The notes: generated by a model not told the origin, from the letters alone. A stretch of DNA of 64,000 bases from Cobetia marina (GCF_001720485.1 NZ_CP017114.1:2976001-3040000); one strand, 5' to 3'; numbered from the stretch's first letter, positions 44,157 to 54,723 are shown. A program made the numbers and translations.

Positions 44157-44466
44157 TGACGACTCCCGCGTGACGCGCTCGCCACGACACCCCGGACTGA
44201 CGAGGCGCCTGCTGACAGGTGCCGCAGGGCTGCGGGATGGCTGGGAGGCCATGCTGCGCGTCAATCAGCAGCGTGACCTGGCGCAGCTCGCCCGCGAGGA
44301 GGAAGACATCTTCATGATGATGAGCTTCGCCGAGCTGATGGGCATCCCCAATCCGGCACCCGCCGTCTCACTGGAGATGCTGCCGCTGATGCTGGAGCGC
44401 ATGCACGACTGGCACCTGCGCCAGGGGCTTGAGCATTCACCGCTGGAAGGGATCAAATGCTGCTGA
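44146..44466 (+). CDS. small Cys-Cys-terminated protein between cstA and ArsA-like ATPase
   Basis: 106 residues ending exactly in Cys-Cys-stop. The N-terminal half is basic; the middle has EEEDIFMMMSFAELMGIPNPA, then LEMLPLMLERMHDWHLRQGLEHSP and GIKCC. It starts inside cstA (11-nt overlap) and its two terminal Cys codons overlap the ATG of the ATPase gene. I recall that family databases list such CC-terminated partners of ArsA-like ATPases (cory-CC-star), but this is from memory. Function unknown; metal or thiol chemistry at the tail is plausible. Confidence 0.78.
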   Translation: MRADDDSRVTRSPRHPGLTRRLLTGAAGLRDGWEAMLRVNQQRDLAQLAREEEDIFMMMSFAELMGIPNPAPAVSLEMLPLMLERMHDWHLRQGLEHSPLEGIKCC

Positions 44467-45641
44467 ACTGGCTCAGGCGGCGTCGCCGACAGGATGGGAC
44501 TCGACGCACGCATGCAGCCGAAGGCCGCTCCGACCTCGGCAGGGTGCGTGATACCCAAGAGGAAGGCGCCATCCCCCGCCCCGAGATCTGGTTCTTCGGC
44601 GGCAAGGGCGGTGTCGGCAAGACCAGCTGCGCGGCGGCGCAGGCATTGGCGCTGGCAGAGAAAGGCGAGCCGACACTGCTGGTGTCGACGGACCCGGCGC
44701 ACAATCTGGGCGATCTGTTCGGGGATCTGGGAGGCAGACCGCGCGCCATCGCGGCGTGCCTGGATGTGATGGAGCTGGACCCCGAACAGGAGTGCGAGCG
44801 CTATCTCGAGGAGGTACGCCAACGCATCGCGCCACTGGTCAGCGGGGAGCGCAGCGCCACGGTGATGCGCCAGCTGGCACTCGCACGCCATGCGCCGGGC
44901 ACCAGTGAAGCGGCGCTCTTCGATGCGCTGGTCGAGATCATCCTTACCCCGCCTGCCCCACTGACACCGGACAGCTCATCGTATCGACACATCCTGTTCG
45001 ATACGGCTCCCAGCGGGCACACCATCCGACTGCTGAGCTTGCCGGAGGTGCTGGGCGGCTGGCTGGAAGGCATGCTGGGCCAGCGCCGGCGAGCCGTCGC
45101 GGAGCGCAGCCTGTGGCTGGACAGCCAGCAGACAGCCACCGCCAGCGAGACCGGATCCTCTGCCCCCGAAGACCCGATCAGCGAAGCGCTGGAGCAACGT
45201 CGTACCCGCTACAAAGCGCTGCGTCGGTGCCTGACGGATGCCAGCCGGGCGCGCGTCATCCTGGTCAGTACGCCAGAGAAGCTGCCCTGTCTGGAGACGC
45301 TCCGTACGCGCGAGGCACTGGAAAGCCATGGGCTATGCGTCGGCGGCCTGATCATCAACCAATGCCTGCCGGATGCCCCGTCAGAGGTGTCGGGCGCAAG
45401 CTCGCCCTCCTCCGGGGAAGCACAGGCCGACTGGATCACGAGCTGGCGTGAGCAGCAGTACCAGTGGGCGGCCAGACTGGAGAACGCCTTCGCTGATCGC
45501 CCCTGCCTGCGCCTGTCACGTCAGTCACGTCTGCCGGAAGACAGGGAGAGCCTCGGTCCCCTGATCACGGCACTCTCGTCGTTCCGCCCGTGGTCTCACA
45601 ACTCCTCATCGACACCTTCCTGGCACTGCCTCCCTGAATGA
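44457..45641 (+). CDS. ArsA/Get3-like transport-energising ATPase
   Basis: 394 residues, one SIMIBI-class ATPase domain. The deviant P-loop FFGGKGGVGKTS is at ~47-57, switch I STDPAHNLGDLFG ~77-89 and switch II LFDTAPSGHTIRLLSLPE ~178-195, all matching ArsA/Get3. Classical ArsA has two such domains and partners ArsB; here there is one domain and no arsenic genes nearby. A basic N-terminal extension of ~40 residues (MLLNWLRRRRRQ) may contact membranes. GGAAGGGA precedes the ATG. Probably works with CstA and the CC protein. Confidence 0.85.
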   Translation: MLLNWLRRRRRQDGTRRTHAAEGRSDLGRVRDTQEEGAIPRPEIWFFGGKGGVGKTSCAAAQALALAEKGEPTLLVSTDPAHNLGDLFGDLGGRPRAIAACLDVMELDPEQECERYLEEVRQRIAPLVSGERSATVMRQLALARHAPGTSEAALFDALVEIILTPPAPLTPDSSSYRHILFDTAPSGHTIRLLSLPEVLGGWLEGMLGQRRRAVAERSLWLDSQQTATASETGSSAPEDPISEALEQRRTRYKALRRCLTDASRARVILVSTPEKLPCLETLRTREALESHGLCVGGLIINQCLPDAPSEVSGASSPSSGEAQADWITSWREQQYQWAARLENAFADRPCLRLSRQSRLPEDRESLGPLITALSSFRPWSHNSSSTPSWHCLPE

Positions 45642-46071
45642 GATGCTCGATCACCGCGCCACGCCCTTCGGGCAAAATTTCTTCCCGGTGCGCAGTGGTT
45701 CAGCATTCATACACCTCTATCTGCTAACTTATGCACCATTGACGCATAGGATGGGCTGTCACCGCCTCATGTCTCACGAAGCTAGAGTGGGGCAATGCAT
45801 GAGAACGATCCACATGATGGCAAGAGAAAGGTATTGCCAGGATCATGCAAGCCTGAACATAAGGTGCTGATCACCTGGCAACAATCTGTTGCAGCACGAT
45901 GCGCAATAACTGCACAAAACAACCATACAGCCGCCTCGCCATTCCGATAGAATAGCTGGCTAAATATTTTTCTCATCATGACACCATTGCCTTGGCGTGC
46001 CGCACCCGCGGCGGGCCAGGGTGTGACGATTGAAACGCACCTCAGCCCCTGAACTTCGTAAAGGACGCTCC
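45642..46071. promoter_or_regulatory. promoter region of the RND efflux operon with a perfect palindrome
   Basis: 430 bp, AT-richer than the flanks and without a credible gene. GCAACA-ATC-TGTTGC at 45878-45892 is a perfect inverted repeat of the TetR-operator style, about 180 bp upstream of the adaptor start. No regulator gene lies beside it. Confidence 0.5.
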
Positions 46072-47367
46072 ATGGCCCCGACTTCCCTCCGTCTACCCCG
46101 CCTGCAGAGACAACCCTTGGCCGTCAATGCCCGCCGCCTTGGCTTGCTTCCGGCAAGCCTGCTGCTGATCGGTGCCCTGTTGGCCGGTTGTAGCGGCGAC
46201 AAGGAAGAGGCTGCCCAAGGCCCCTCCGCAGGTGCAAGCCAGGCCGCTCAGGTCGATGTCATTACCGTCACCACGCAGGATGTGCCTATCACCACCGAGC
46301 TGCCGGGCCGCACGCGCGCCTATCAGATCGCTGAAGTACGTCCGCAGGTGGGAGGCATCATCGAATCGCGTGACTTCACCGAAGGCAGTGACGTCAAGGA
46401 GGGGCAGGCGCTTTATCACATTGATTCACGCACCTATCGCGCCGATGTCGAGAGCGCCAAGGCGAGTCTGGCGCGTGCCGAGGCGAGCCTCAACACCTCC
46501 AGCCTCAAGGCCAAGCGCTTCAAGAACCTCGTGGCACGCAAGATGGTCAGCCAACAGGATTATGATGATGCCGTGGCGACCGTCGGCGAGGATCGCGCCG
46601 ATGTCGCCTCTGCCAAGGCTGCCCTAACCAGCGCCCAGATCAATCTGGATTACAGCGTGGTGAAGGCCCCCATCAGCGGTCGTATCGGCAAGTCGAGCGT
46701 CACCAAGGGCGCATTGGTCACGGCAAGCCAGGACACCAGCCTGGCAACGGTCCAGCGGCTCGACCCCATCTATGTTGACGTGACCCAGTCCGCTACCGAA
46801 GTTCTGCGCCTCAAGCGTGAATTGGCCGAGAATCGCGATGCCGCCGCAGCACCGGCTCAAGCATCGGTGGAACTGGTAATGGAAGATGGCAGCGTATACG
46901 GCACTCAGGGCAAGTTGCAGTTTGCGGATATCACCGTCGATGAAGGTACCGGCATGGTCACGCTGCGCGCTCTGTTCCCCAACGAGGACGAGCTGTTGTT
47001 GCCCGGCATGTTCGTGCGCGCCCGCCTGACGGAGACGGTGGCCAGGGATGCCATTCTGGTTCCGCAGAAAGCCGTGAGTCGTGACAGCAAAGGCAATGCG
47101 AGCGTGATGACGGTCAATGCTGACAACAAGGTCGAAGCCAAGCAGGTAGTGATCGGTCAGGCCATCGACAATCAGTGGCTGGTGACCAATGGCCTCGACA
47201 ATAATGACAAGGTCATTGTCAGCGGACTGCAGAAGATCAAGCCGGGTGCCACGGTCAAGATCGCTGCCAACGAGACGAGCACTGACCAGAATGGCTCGGC
47301 TCAGTCCGAGACTGCGGCCAGCGACTCCTCGGAAAGTGAACCGGCCGGGACTGGCAATCGCCAGTAA
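46072..47367 (+). CDS. RND efflux periplasmic adaptor (AcrA/MexA type)
   Basis: 431-residue membrane-fusion lipoprotein. The signal peptide ends in lipobox LLAGC (Cys ~41). It has the AcrA layout: ELPGRTRAYQIAEVRPQVGG, a helical hairpin (ADVESAKASLARAEASLNTS), lipoyl half VVKAPISGRIGKSSVTKGALV, and beta-barrel region LLPGMFVRARL. It links the inner-membrane pump to an outer-membrane channel. AAGGA lies seven bases before ATG 46072. Its C-terminus is Ser/Glu-rich. Confidence 0.93.
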   Translation: MAPTSLRLPRLQRQPLAVNARRLGLLPASLLLIGALLAGCSGDKEEAAQGPSAGASQAAQVDVITVTTQDVPITTELPGRTRAYQIAEVRPQVGGIIESRDFTEGSDVKEGQALYHIDSRTYRADVESAKASLARAEASLNTSSLKAKRFKNLVARKMVSQQDYDDAVATVGEDRADVASAKAALTSAQINLDYSVVKAPISGRIGKSSVTKGALVTASQDTSLATVQRLDPIYVDVTQSATEVLRLKRELAENRDAAAAPAQASVELVMEDGSVYGTQGKLQFADITVDEGTGMVTLRALFPNEDELLLPGMFVRARLTETVARDAILVPQKAVSRDSKGNASVMTVNADNKVEAKQVVIGQAIDNQWLVTNGLDNNDKVIVSGLQKIKPGATVKIAANETSTDQNGSAQSETAASDSSESEPAGTGNRQ

Positions 47368-47470
47368 GCCTGCCGCCTCTTTTCGCGCCACTGTCGCCAG
47401 TCACTGAGCTATGCGTATCACGCCTGACTGGCGGCACGTCCCGAACGACGTTCCAGGAGCCTCAAACGTC

Positions 47471-50400
47471 ATGGTCAGATTCTTCATCGATCGCCCTATC
47501 TTCGCCTGGGTGCTCGCCATCATCGTGATGCTGGGGGGTATCTTCAGTATCCTCAAGCTGCCGATCGAGCAATATCCCTCGCTGGCCCCGACCAGCATTA
47601 CCATTCAGGCCACCTACTCCGGCGCTTCAGCCCAGACGGTAGAAGATACGGTGACTCAGGTCATCGAGCAGCAGATGAACGGCATCGACAATCTGCTGTA
47701 CATGAGTTCGAGTTCAGACTCCCAGGGCAATGCCAGCATCGAGCTGAGCTTTGACACTGGCACCGATCCCGACATCGCTCAGGTGCAGGTGCAGAACAAG
47801 CTGCAGCTGGCTACCCCGCGCCTGCCGCAATCCGTCCAGAACCAGGGTGTCTCGGTCACCAAATCGTCCGGCAGCTTTCTGATGGTGGCAGCTTTCGTCT
47901 CTGACGATGGCAGCATGACCAAACAGCAATTGACCGACTATGTCGCCTCCGATATCCAGGACGAGGTAGCTCGCGTTCAGGGCGTGGGCGAAACTCAACT
48001 GTTCGGCGCACCGGGGGCCATGCGCGTCTGGCTTGACCCGCAGAAGCTCAACAACTTCAAGCTGACCACCAGCGATGTCACCACGGCCATCAGCACGCAG
48101 AACAACCAGATCGCCTCGGGCCAGCTTGGCAACCTGCCGGCGGTGAAGGGTCAGCAGCTCAACGCTACCATCGTGGCTCAGACACTCTTCGAGACACCGG
48201 AACAGTTCGGCAACATTCTGCTCAAGACACAGGAAGATGGCTCTCAGGTCTATCTGCGCGATGTCGGCCGTGTCGAGAAAGGGGCGGAAAGCTACAGCAC
48301 CGTCAGCCGCTACAATGGCAAGCCTGCTGCAGGGCTGGGCATCAAGCTCGCCTCGGGTGCCAACGCACTGGACACCGTACAAGCCGTCAAGGATCGTCTC
48401 GGTGAGCTGTCCGACTACTTCCCCCCGGGCATGAGCTTCAAGGTACCTTACGACACCTCGCCCTTCGTCAAGATTTCCATTGAAGAAGTGGTGATGACGC
48501 TGCTGGAAGCCGTGGCGCTGGTCTTCCTGGTAATGCTTCTGTTCCTGCAGAACTTCCGTGCCACGCTTATCCCCACCATCGCTGTCCCGGTCGTTCTGCT
48601 GGGCACCTTCGGGGTGCTGGAAGTGATGGGCTTCTCCATCAATACCCTGACGATGTTCGCCATGGTGTTGGCGATTGGGCTGCTGGTCGACGATGCGATC
48701 GTGGTGGTGGAGAACGTCGAGCGCGTGATGCATGAGGAAAAGCTCTCGCCGCTCGAGGCGACGCGCAAGTCAATGGGACAGATCACCGGCGCTCTGGTCG
48801 GCATCGGTCTCGTGCTGTCTTCCGTGTTCATCCCGATGGCCTTCTTCCCCGGCACCACAGGGGCAATCTTCCGTCAATTCTCGGTGACCATCGTCTCGGC
48901 CATGACGTTGTCCGTGCTGGTGGCGTTGATCCTGACACCGGCCCTGTGCGCCACGTTGCTGAAGCCGACCAAGGAGAAGACCACCGGCTTCTTCGGGCTG
49001 TTCAACCGGGTCTTCGACCGCTCCAACGCGCGCTACCAGAAAGGCGTCGGTGGCATGCTCAAGCGCACTGGCCGTTCCATGCTGGTCTACGCCTTGATCG
49101 TGGTCGGCTGCGGGGTACTGTTCACTCGCATCTCCACGGGCTTCCTGCCCGATGAAGACCAGGGCTATCTGTTCAATCAGGTCATCCTGCCGGTGGGCTC
49201 CACTCAGGAACAGACGCTCGAGACGCTGGAAAAGGTCGAGCATCACTTCCTCGTCGATCAGGAAGATGCCGTTCAGGAAATGTTCGACGTCGCCGGCTTC
49301 AGTTTCGCTGGCCGAGGCCAGAACATGGGCCTGGCGTTCATCAACCTCAAACCCTGGGATGAACGTACTCGTGACTCCTTCAGCGTGGTCGGACAAGCTC
49401 AGAGCTACTTCAACACCTTGAAGGAAGCCGTGGTCTTCGCCATCAACCCGCCACCGATCATGGAACTGGGCAACGCCAGCGGTTTCGACATGATGCTGGT
49501 GGACCGAGGGGGTATCGGCCATGAAGCACTGACCAATGCACGCAATCAACTGCTGGGAATGGCAGCTCAGAATCCAGCCGTGACCGGCCTGCGTCCCAAT
49601 GGTCTGGAGGACAGTCCGCAGTTCACGCTCAACATCGACGAGCTCAAGGCGACAGCGATGGGCGTCTCGTTGTCAGAGGTCTACTCGACTCTCTCCACGG
49701 CGTGGGGCTCGAGCTATGTCAATGACTTCCTCGACAACGGCCGCACCAAGAAGGTCTACGTGCAGGCAGAAGCCAGCGCACGCATGCAGCCGGAAGATCT
49801 CAAGAAGTGGTACGTCCGCAACACCTCTGGTGAGATGGTGCCACTGAACGCCTTCATCCACGGTGAGTGGACCTATGGGTCTCCGCAGCTGGAACGCTAC
49901 AATGGCGTCTCCTCGATGGAACTGTTGGGTCAGGCGGCACCGGGTTACTCCACCGGTCAGGCCATGCAGGCCATGGAAGACATGGTCGGCCAGCTCGATA
50001 ATGGCGTCGCGCTGGAATGGACGGGCATTTCACTGCAGGAATCCCAGAGTGGCGGCATGGCTCCTTATCTGTATGCCATCTCGCTGGTCTTCGTCTTCCT
50101 GTGTCTGGCCGCGCTCTACGAGAGCTGGAGCATTCCGTTCTCCGTCATGCTGGTCGTCCCGCTGGGGGTCCTCGGCGCCCTGCTCGCCACCTGGCTGCGT
50201 GGCCTGGACAATGACGTCTACTTCCAGGTCGGCCTGGTGACCACCATCGGGCTCTCGGCGAAGAATGCGATCCTGATCGTCGAATTCGCCAAGGACCTCG
50301 AGGTCCAGGGCCGCTCACTGATCGACGCCACCATGGAAGCGGTACGCATGCGTCTGCGCCCGATCCTGATGACCTCCATGGCCTTCACCCTGGGGGCCGT

Positions 50401-50602
50401 GCCACTGGCCATCTCGACCGGTGCCGGTGCGGCCAGCCGTCATGCCATCGGCAACGGCGTGATCGGCGGGATGATCTCGGCCACGGTACTGGCGATCTTC
50501 CTGGTGCCGGTCTGCTATGTGGTGGTTCGCCGCGTGTTCGGGGAGCCGAAAGAGCTCAAGCGGGCCCATGAAGCCGCAAGCCAGGAAGACGATCTTGTCT
50601 GA
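47471..50602 (+). CDS. RND multidrug efflux permease (AcrB/MexB type)
   Basis: 1043-residue HAE1 pump with 12 helices and two large periplasmic loops. N-terminal [17 protein letters not shown]; the proton-relay Asp pair is in helix 4 ([19 protein letters not shown]); [13 protein letters not shown] and the helix 10-11 [17 protein letters not shown] follow. The length is typical. It trimerises with the adaptor encoded 103 bp upstream. No TolC-family gene follows, so it presumably uses a channel encoded elsewhere. Confidence 0.96.
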   Translation: MVRFFIDRPIFAWVLAIIVMLGGIFSILKLPIEQYPSLAPTSITIQATYSGASAQTVEDTVTQVIEQQMNGIDNLLYMSSSSDSQGNASIELSFDTGTDPDIAQVQVQNKLQLATPRLPQSVQNQGVSVTKSSGSFLMVAAFVSDDGSMTKQQLTDYVASDIQDEVARVQGVGETQLFGAPGAMRVWLDPQKLNNFKLTTSDVTTAISTQNNQIASGQLGNLPAVKGQQLNATIVAQTLFETPEQFGNILLKTQEDGSQVYLRDVGRVEKGAESYSTVSRYNGKPAAGLGIKLASGANALDTVQAVKDRLGELSDYFPPGMSFKVPYDTSPFVKISIEEVVMTLLEAVALVFLVMLLFLQNFRATLIPTIAVPVVLLGTFGVLEVMGFSINTLTMFAMVLAIGLLVDDAIVVVENVERVMHEEKLSPLEATRKSMGQITGALVGIGLVLSSVFIPMAFFPGTTGAIFRQFSVTIVSAMTLSVLVALILTPALCATLLKPTKEKTTGFFGLFNRVFDRSNARYQKGVGGMLKRTGRSMLVYALIVVGCGVLFTRISTGFLPDEDQGYLFNQVILPVGSTQEQTLETLEKVEHHFLVDQEDAVQEMFDVAGFSFAGRGQNMGLAFINLKPWDERTRDSFSVVGQAQSYFNTLKEAVVFAINPPPIMELGNASGFDMMLVDRGGIGHEALTNARNQLLGMAAQNPAVTGLRPNGLEDSPQFTLNIDELKATAMGVSLSEVYSTLSTAWGSSYVNDFLDNGRTKKVYVQAEASARMQPEDLKKWYVRNTSGEMVPLNAFIHGEWTYGSPQLERYNGVSSMELLGQAAPGYSTGQAMQAMEDMVGQLDNGVALEWTGISLQESQSGGMAPYLYAISLVFVFLCLAALYESWSIPFSVMLVVPLGVLGALLATWLRGLDNDVYFQVGLVTTIGLSAKNAILIVEFAKDLEVQGRSLIDATMEAVRMRLRPILMTSMAFTLGAVPLAISTGAGAASRHAIGNGVIGGMISATVLAIFLVPVCYVVVRRVFGEPKELKRAHEAASQEDDLV

Positions 50603-50911
50603 GCATTGATCGCACGCTTCCTCATTGCCGTCACCTCGCGTGATGGCCCTGCACGCCGCCCTCTCCGGGCGGCGTGTCGGTTCATGCGTCTGGTGGATCG
50701 ATGACGGCACGGGTGCCCGTGATGTCTCGTGAGCGATGCTTCGCATTGGCGGGCATTGAGTGCGAGGCGAGTTTTGCGGCATCATGCAGGTATCGAACAG
50801 TGTTTGCCTGCCGCCGGGGCAGGCGCCAGTCACCCGGACTTCGCCCTCGTCATTCTCGCCACTCGCCTTCATCCGGCATGGCGCCAACGCGCCCCTTCAT
50901 TCAGGAGAGAC
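50603..50911. other. spacer between the RND operon and pqiA
   Basis: 309 bp containing the RND terminator (50653-50675) and, to its right, the likely promoter of pqiABC. No gene seen. Confidence 0.55.
50653..50675 (+). terminator. terminator of the RND operon
   Basis: Perfect 9-bp stem (acgccgccc with gggcggcgt), loop tctcc, 51 bp past the pump stop. No T-run. Confidence 0.6.
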
Positions 50912-52339
50912 ATGCCTCGTCCTCTAGCTGCCTTGCGTCGTCTTGCGCGCCATACCCTGGAAAGACGTGACCCGCCGACACTGTTCGCGCCTGTCACGCG
51001 CAGCGTCTCACGGCGGCGACTTCGCGCATGCGAATGCTGTGACCTGGTCGTGGCCCTTCCGGCGCTCAAGACCGGCGAGCGGGCGCGCTGCCCACGCTGT
51101 GATCATCTCTTCGCCCAACGCCACGCCCATTCCGTCCAGCGCACCCTGGCACTGGCGACGGCGTGCCTGGTGATGCTGGGGCTGACGCTGCCCTTCGAGT
51201 TCATCGCCTTTGCCACCCGCGGCATCTCCGCCAGCCTCAGTCTGGTGGACACGCCAGCGGCGCTGACGGCAGAGTCGTATCCTTCGCTGGCGGTGCTGCT
51301 GATTCTGACCATCGTGCTGCTGCCGGCGCTCTACCTGATCGGGGTGATCTACACCCACACGGCCATCGGCCTGAAGGTGGCGTTGCCCGGCATTCGCGGC
51401 ATTGCCAGAACGCTCAGCCATCTGCGCCCCTGGATGATGGCCGATGTCTTCCTTGTGGGCGTGATGGTGAGTCTGGTCAAGATCGCCGGCATGGCCGATA
51501 TCAGCTTCGGCCCGTCGTTCTGGGCCTTCTGTGCCTTCGCCCTGCTGATGACCAAGACCCTGGCCAGCATCGACGGTGATCGCATGTGGTTCGCCCTTGC
51601 GGGCGAGCCGCCGGCCCCGGAGACAGCCAGACCGGGGCTGGGGGCCGCGCTGCAGGGGCTGGGCAGCTGTCACAGCTGCGGGTTGATCAATGAATGCACG
51701 CAGGACCAGCACGTCAACTGCCGGCGCTGCGGCGACCCGGTCCATCAGCGCAAGACACATAGTCTGCAACGTACCTGGGCGTGGTTGATCGCGGCGCTGA
51801 TACTGTATCTGCCGGCCAACCTCTTCCCGATCATGAGTACCGTGAGTCTGGGCGAGAGCGACCCGCAGACCATCGCCGGCGGTATCGTGGTGCTGTGGTC
51901 CCACGGAGACTGGCCCATCGCGATGGTCATCTTCATTGCCAGCATCCTGGTGCCGGCCTCCAAGATGATCGCCATCGCCTGGCTGTGTCTCAGTGCGCAA
52001 CGCCCGCAGGTCCAGCATGCCCGCGCGCGCGTCACGCTCTATCGCATCACCGAGTACATCGGCCGCTGGTCGATGGTCGACGTCTTCGTGGTGGCGCTGC
52101 TGGCGGCATTGATCCAGCTGGGCGCCCTGATGTCCGTGCACCCGGGGCCGGCAGCGCTGTCCTTTGCCAGCGTGGTGGTGCTCACGATGCTGTCCGCCCA
52201 GAGCTTTGATCCACGTCTTGTCTGGGATACGCCACAGGAGGCGCGAGTCGCGACCAGCGGCCTTCTCCAGGCAAGCAAGGAACGTGAGGTCTCCCCCGCT
52301 TCCTCCCCTATCGATTCACCGTCACAGGATGACCTATGA
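50912..52339 (+). CDS. pqiA: intermembrane transport protein PqiA
   Basis: 475-residue membrane protein with two PqiA repeats. Each begins with a zinc-ribbon pair of CxxC motifs: CECCDLVVALP..CPRCDHLF (~41-70) and CHSCGLINECTQDQHVNCRRCGDPV (~252-276). Each is followed by four helices. Together with PqiB and PqiC it forms an envelope-spanning lipid-transport system. AGGAGAG precedes ATG 50912. The gene overlaps pqiB by 4 nt. Confidence 0.93.
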   Translation: MPRPLAALRRLARHTLERRDPPTLFAPVTRSVSRRRLRACECCDLVVALPALKTGERARCPRCDHLFAQRHAHSVQRTLALATACLVMLGLTLPFEFIAFATRGISASLSLVDTPAALTAESYPSLAVLLILTIVLLPALYLIGVIYTHTAIGLKVALPGIRGIARTLSHLRPWMMADVFLVGVMVSLVKIAGMADISFGPSFWAFCAFALLMTKTLASIDGDRMWFALAGEPPAPETARPGLGAALQGLGSCHSCGLINECTQDQHVNCRRCGDPVHQRKTHSLQRTWAWLIAALILYLPANLFPIMSTVSLGESDPQTIAGGIVVLWSHGDWPIAMVIFIASILVPASKMIAIAWLCLSAQRPQVQHARARVTLYRITEYIGRWSMVDVFVVALLAALIQLGALMSVHPGPAALSFASVVVLTMLSAQSFDPRLVWDTPQEARVATSGLLQASKEREVSPASSPIDSPSQDDL

Positions 52340-53970
52340 GTGATGACTCTCGTGCGCGTCGTGAAAGCCGACGCCGTCTTTCGCCGATCTGGATCGTCCC
52401 GATCGTGGCATTGCTGATCGGTGCCTGGATGGTGTGGCACAACATCGCCAGCCGTGGCCCGCAGATCACCATCGAGATGGAGACGGCAGAAGGTATCGAG
52501 GCCGGCAAGACCTTGATCAAGACCCGTAACGTCGAGGTCGGCAAGGTCGAATCCGTACGCCTGTCGGACAACCTCGACAAGACCATCGTCACGGCACGCA
52601 TGTCCAAGGACAGCGAGCGCATGCTCAATGAGGACACGCGTCTGTGGGTGGTCAAGCCGCGTATCGGACGCGAAGGCATCAGTGGTCTGAATACCGTGCT
52701 GTCAGGCGCCTACATCCAGCTGCAGCCCGGCGACAGTCGCGAGGAAGCCGACCACTTCGTGGCGCTGGAGCAACCTCCGGTCACGACCCAGGACGCCAAG
52801 GGGCTGCGCATCGACTTGACCAGCAATGATGGCAGCGTGCTGTCCGATGGCGACCCCGTCACCTACGAGGGCTTCGTCGTGGGGCGCGTGGAATCCAGCG
52901 AGTTCCGCCCCAGCGAGAAGGAAATGCATTACACCCTGTACATCGACTCGCCCTACAACGAGCTGGTGACCTCGACCACGCGCTTCTGGTCCACCAGCGG
53001 TGTCAGCCTGCGCCTGGACTCCCAGGGGCTTCAGGTGGACGTGGGGTCACTGGAAAGCGTACTGAGCGGCGGGGTCGCCTTCGGCATCCCCGAGGACCTG
53101 CCGCGTGGCCGCCCTGTGGTGGAGAACACCTCCTTCACCCTGTATTCCGATCAGGAAGAGGCCCGTGAAGGCAGCTTCCATCAGGCCATCGACTACGTGA
53201 TCATGGTCGACGACACCGTGCGCGGCCTGTCGCGTGGCGCACCGGTGGAATTCCGCGGCGTGCGACTGGGCACGGTGGTCAGCGTGCCCTACCGCCTGAC
53301 CCATCAGCGGGTACGCACGCTCTCCAGCTTCGAGATTCCCGTGCTGATTCGCATCGAACCGGAACGCCTCGAGGGTCAGGTCGATGATGAAGGCGTCAAG
53401 CAGTGGGAGAAGCGACTGGAGCGACTGTTCAAGCGTGGTCTGCGCGCGACGCTCAAGTCCGGCAACCTGCTGACCGGTGCCTTGTTCGTCGACCTGGACT
53501 TCTATGACAATCCACCGCCGTACAAGACCGATACCTTCGATGACATCGAGGTCATGCCCAGCGTGTCAGGCGGCCTCGCGCAGATGGAAGCCAAGCTCAA
53601 TGCGCTGCTCGACAAGCTCAATGGCCTGGACATCGAGCCTGTACTGGGCAATCTCAACAAGACCCTGTCAGCCTCCGAGAGCCTGGTGAAGCGTCTCGAC
53701 AAGACCGCCGGCCATGTCGATGCCCTGTTGGGTTCCGATGAGGTACAGAAGCTGCCGAGCGACATCAGCACCAGCCTCGACAACCTCAATCGCACCCTGG
53801 ATGGCCTGACACCGGAGTCTTCTGCCTATCGCAAGCTGGAGGGAGACCTCGAGCGCCTGGACCGCGTGCTCAAGAAGGCCGAGCCGCTGCTCGACACGCT
53901 GGAGAAGAATCCCTCAAGCCTGATCTTCGACAAACCGACGACCCGTGATCCGATTCCGAGGGCCCAATGA
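52336..53970 (+). CDS. pqiB: intermembrane transport protein PqiB (MCE domains)
   Basis: 544 residues: one N-terminal helix (LSPIWIVPIVALLIGAWMVW) and three MCE domains (GPQITIEMETAEGIEAGKT; GLRIDLTSNDGSVLSDGDPV; a third around VEFRGVRLGTVVSVPY). A C-terminal helical needle region (ALLDKLNGLDIEPVLGNLN) follows. MCE hexamers stack into a tube that moves lipids between membranes. The start and stop overlap pqiA and pqiC as ATGA. Confidence 0.95.
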   Translation: MSDDSRARRESRRRLSPIWIVPIVALLIGAWMVWHNIASRGPQITIEMETAEGIEAGKTLIKTRNVEVGKVESVRLSDNLDKTIVTARMSKDSERMLNEDTRLWVVKPRIGREGISGLNTVLSGAYIQLQPGDSREEADHFVALEQPPVTTQDAKGLRIDLTSNDGSVLSDGDPVTYEGFVVGRVESSEFRPSEKEMHYTLYIDSPYNELVTSTTRFWSTSGVSLRLDSQGLQVDVGSLESVLSGGVAFGIPEDLPRGRPVVENTSFTLYSDQEEAREGSFHQAIDYVIMVDDTVRGLSRGAPVEFRGVRLGTVVSVPYRLTHQRVRTLSSFEIPVLIRIEPERLEGQVDDEGVKQWEKRLERLFKRGLRATLKSGNLLTGALFVDLDFYDNPPPYKTDTFDDIEVMPSVSGGLAQMEAKLNALLDKLNGLDIEPVLGNLNKTLSASESLVKRLDKTAGHVDALLGSDEVQKLPSDISTSLDNLNRTLDGLTPESSAYRKLEGDLERLDRVLKKAEPLLDTLEKNPSSLIFDKPTTRDPIPRAQ

Positions 53971-54677
53971 TGACAACAGCCATGAGTCTCTCGATCCGCA
54001 CGGCAGCCATGCCGCAAGCGTGCAGCGCGTCTGCCTCACCGCGCACTTCAACGTCGCACAAGGGCCGCTTCGGCGGCCTGATGGCAGGTTTGTTGATGCT
54101 CGGCACACTGGCGGGTTGCACGACCGCCGCCACTGGTGGCGCTTACCTGCTGCCACAGACGACACAGACCGCTGCCCAGCGCAGCGTTGCCGCCGATGCA
54201 CCCCTGCTGGAAGTGATGCCGGTGCAACTGGCCAGCTATCTGGAAGGCGGCAGTCTGGTCTATCAGACGGACGACATCACCCTGGTACAGGCCAGCCAGA
54301 ACCTGTGGGCCGATGACCTGCAGGACATGCTGACCCGCCAGCTGCTGAACCAGCTGAAAGCCAGCCCCGCCCAGCCGCTGAGCCAGTACCGTATCGCGGA
54401 TACCAGCCTGAGCGGATTGAAGGGTGCCCGCCTGAGCGTCAGCCTGGATCGCTTCATCGGTCGCCATGATGGCCAGTCCGTCATCACCGGTCGCTGGCGC
54501 CTGCGCGGCGTGGATGGCAGCGTGCTGGAGGAAGGCGACATCCAGACGCTGACTCCACTGACGGATGACGGCTATCCGGCACTGGTCAACAGCCTGGGCG
54601 AAGGCTGGCGTGTGACCGGCGAGCAGTTGGCACGTGAGATCGCCAAGGCATTGCCGGCCACGGCAGGTGCCAGCTGA
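53967..54677 (+). CDS. pqiC: PqiC-like outer-membrane lipoprotein
   Basis: 236 residues with a lipobox LAGC at ~52 after an unusually long N-terminal leader, then an ABC-type transport auxiliary (PF03886) domain: PVQLASYLEGGSLVYQTDDITL, NLWADDLQDMLTRQL and ISG-like SLDRFIGRHDGQSV. It anchors the PqiB tube at the outer membrane. A later start is possible, since the leader has ~30 hydrophilic residues before the signal helix. Confidence 0.9.
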   Translation: MMTTAMSLSIRTAAMPQACSASASPRTSTSHKGRFGGLMAGLLMLGTLAGCTTAATGGAYLLPQTTQTAAQRSVAADAPLLEVMPVQLASYLEGGSLVYQTDDITLVQASQNLWADDLQDMLTRQLLNQLKASPAQPLSQYRIADTSLSGLKGARLSVSLDRFIGRHDGQSVITGRWRLRGVDGSVLEEGDIQTLTPLTDDGYPALVNSLGEGWRVTGEQLAREIAKALPATAGAS

Positions 54678-54723
54678 CGGTCTGATAGGCTGACAGAACG
54701 GGGCACGGTATGATGCCCAGAAA

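Noticed and set aside
44457..45641. Arsenite resistance locus
   Set aside because: The ATPase resembles ArsA, but there is no ArsB, ArsC, ArsD or ArsR nearby, only a single ATPase domain, and it is fused operonically to cstA.
45643..45870. 75-codon plus-strand frame upstream of the RND operon
   Set aside because: No ribosome site, no motif, and it would sit across the likely promoter region.
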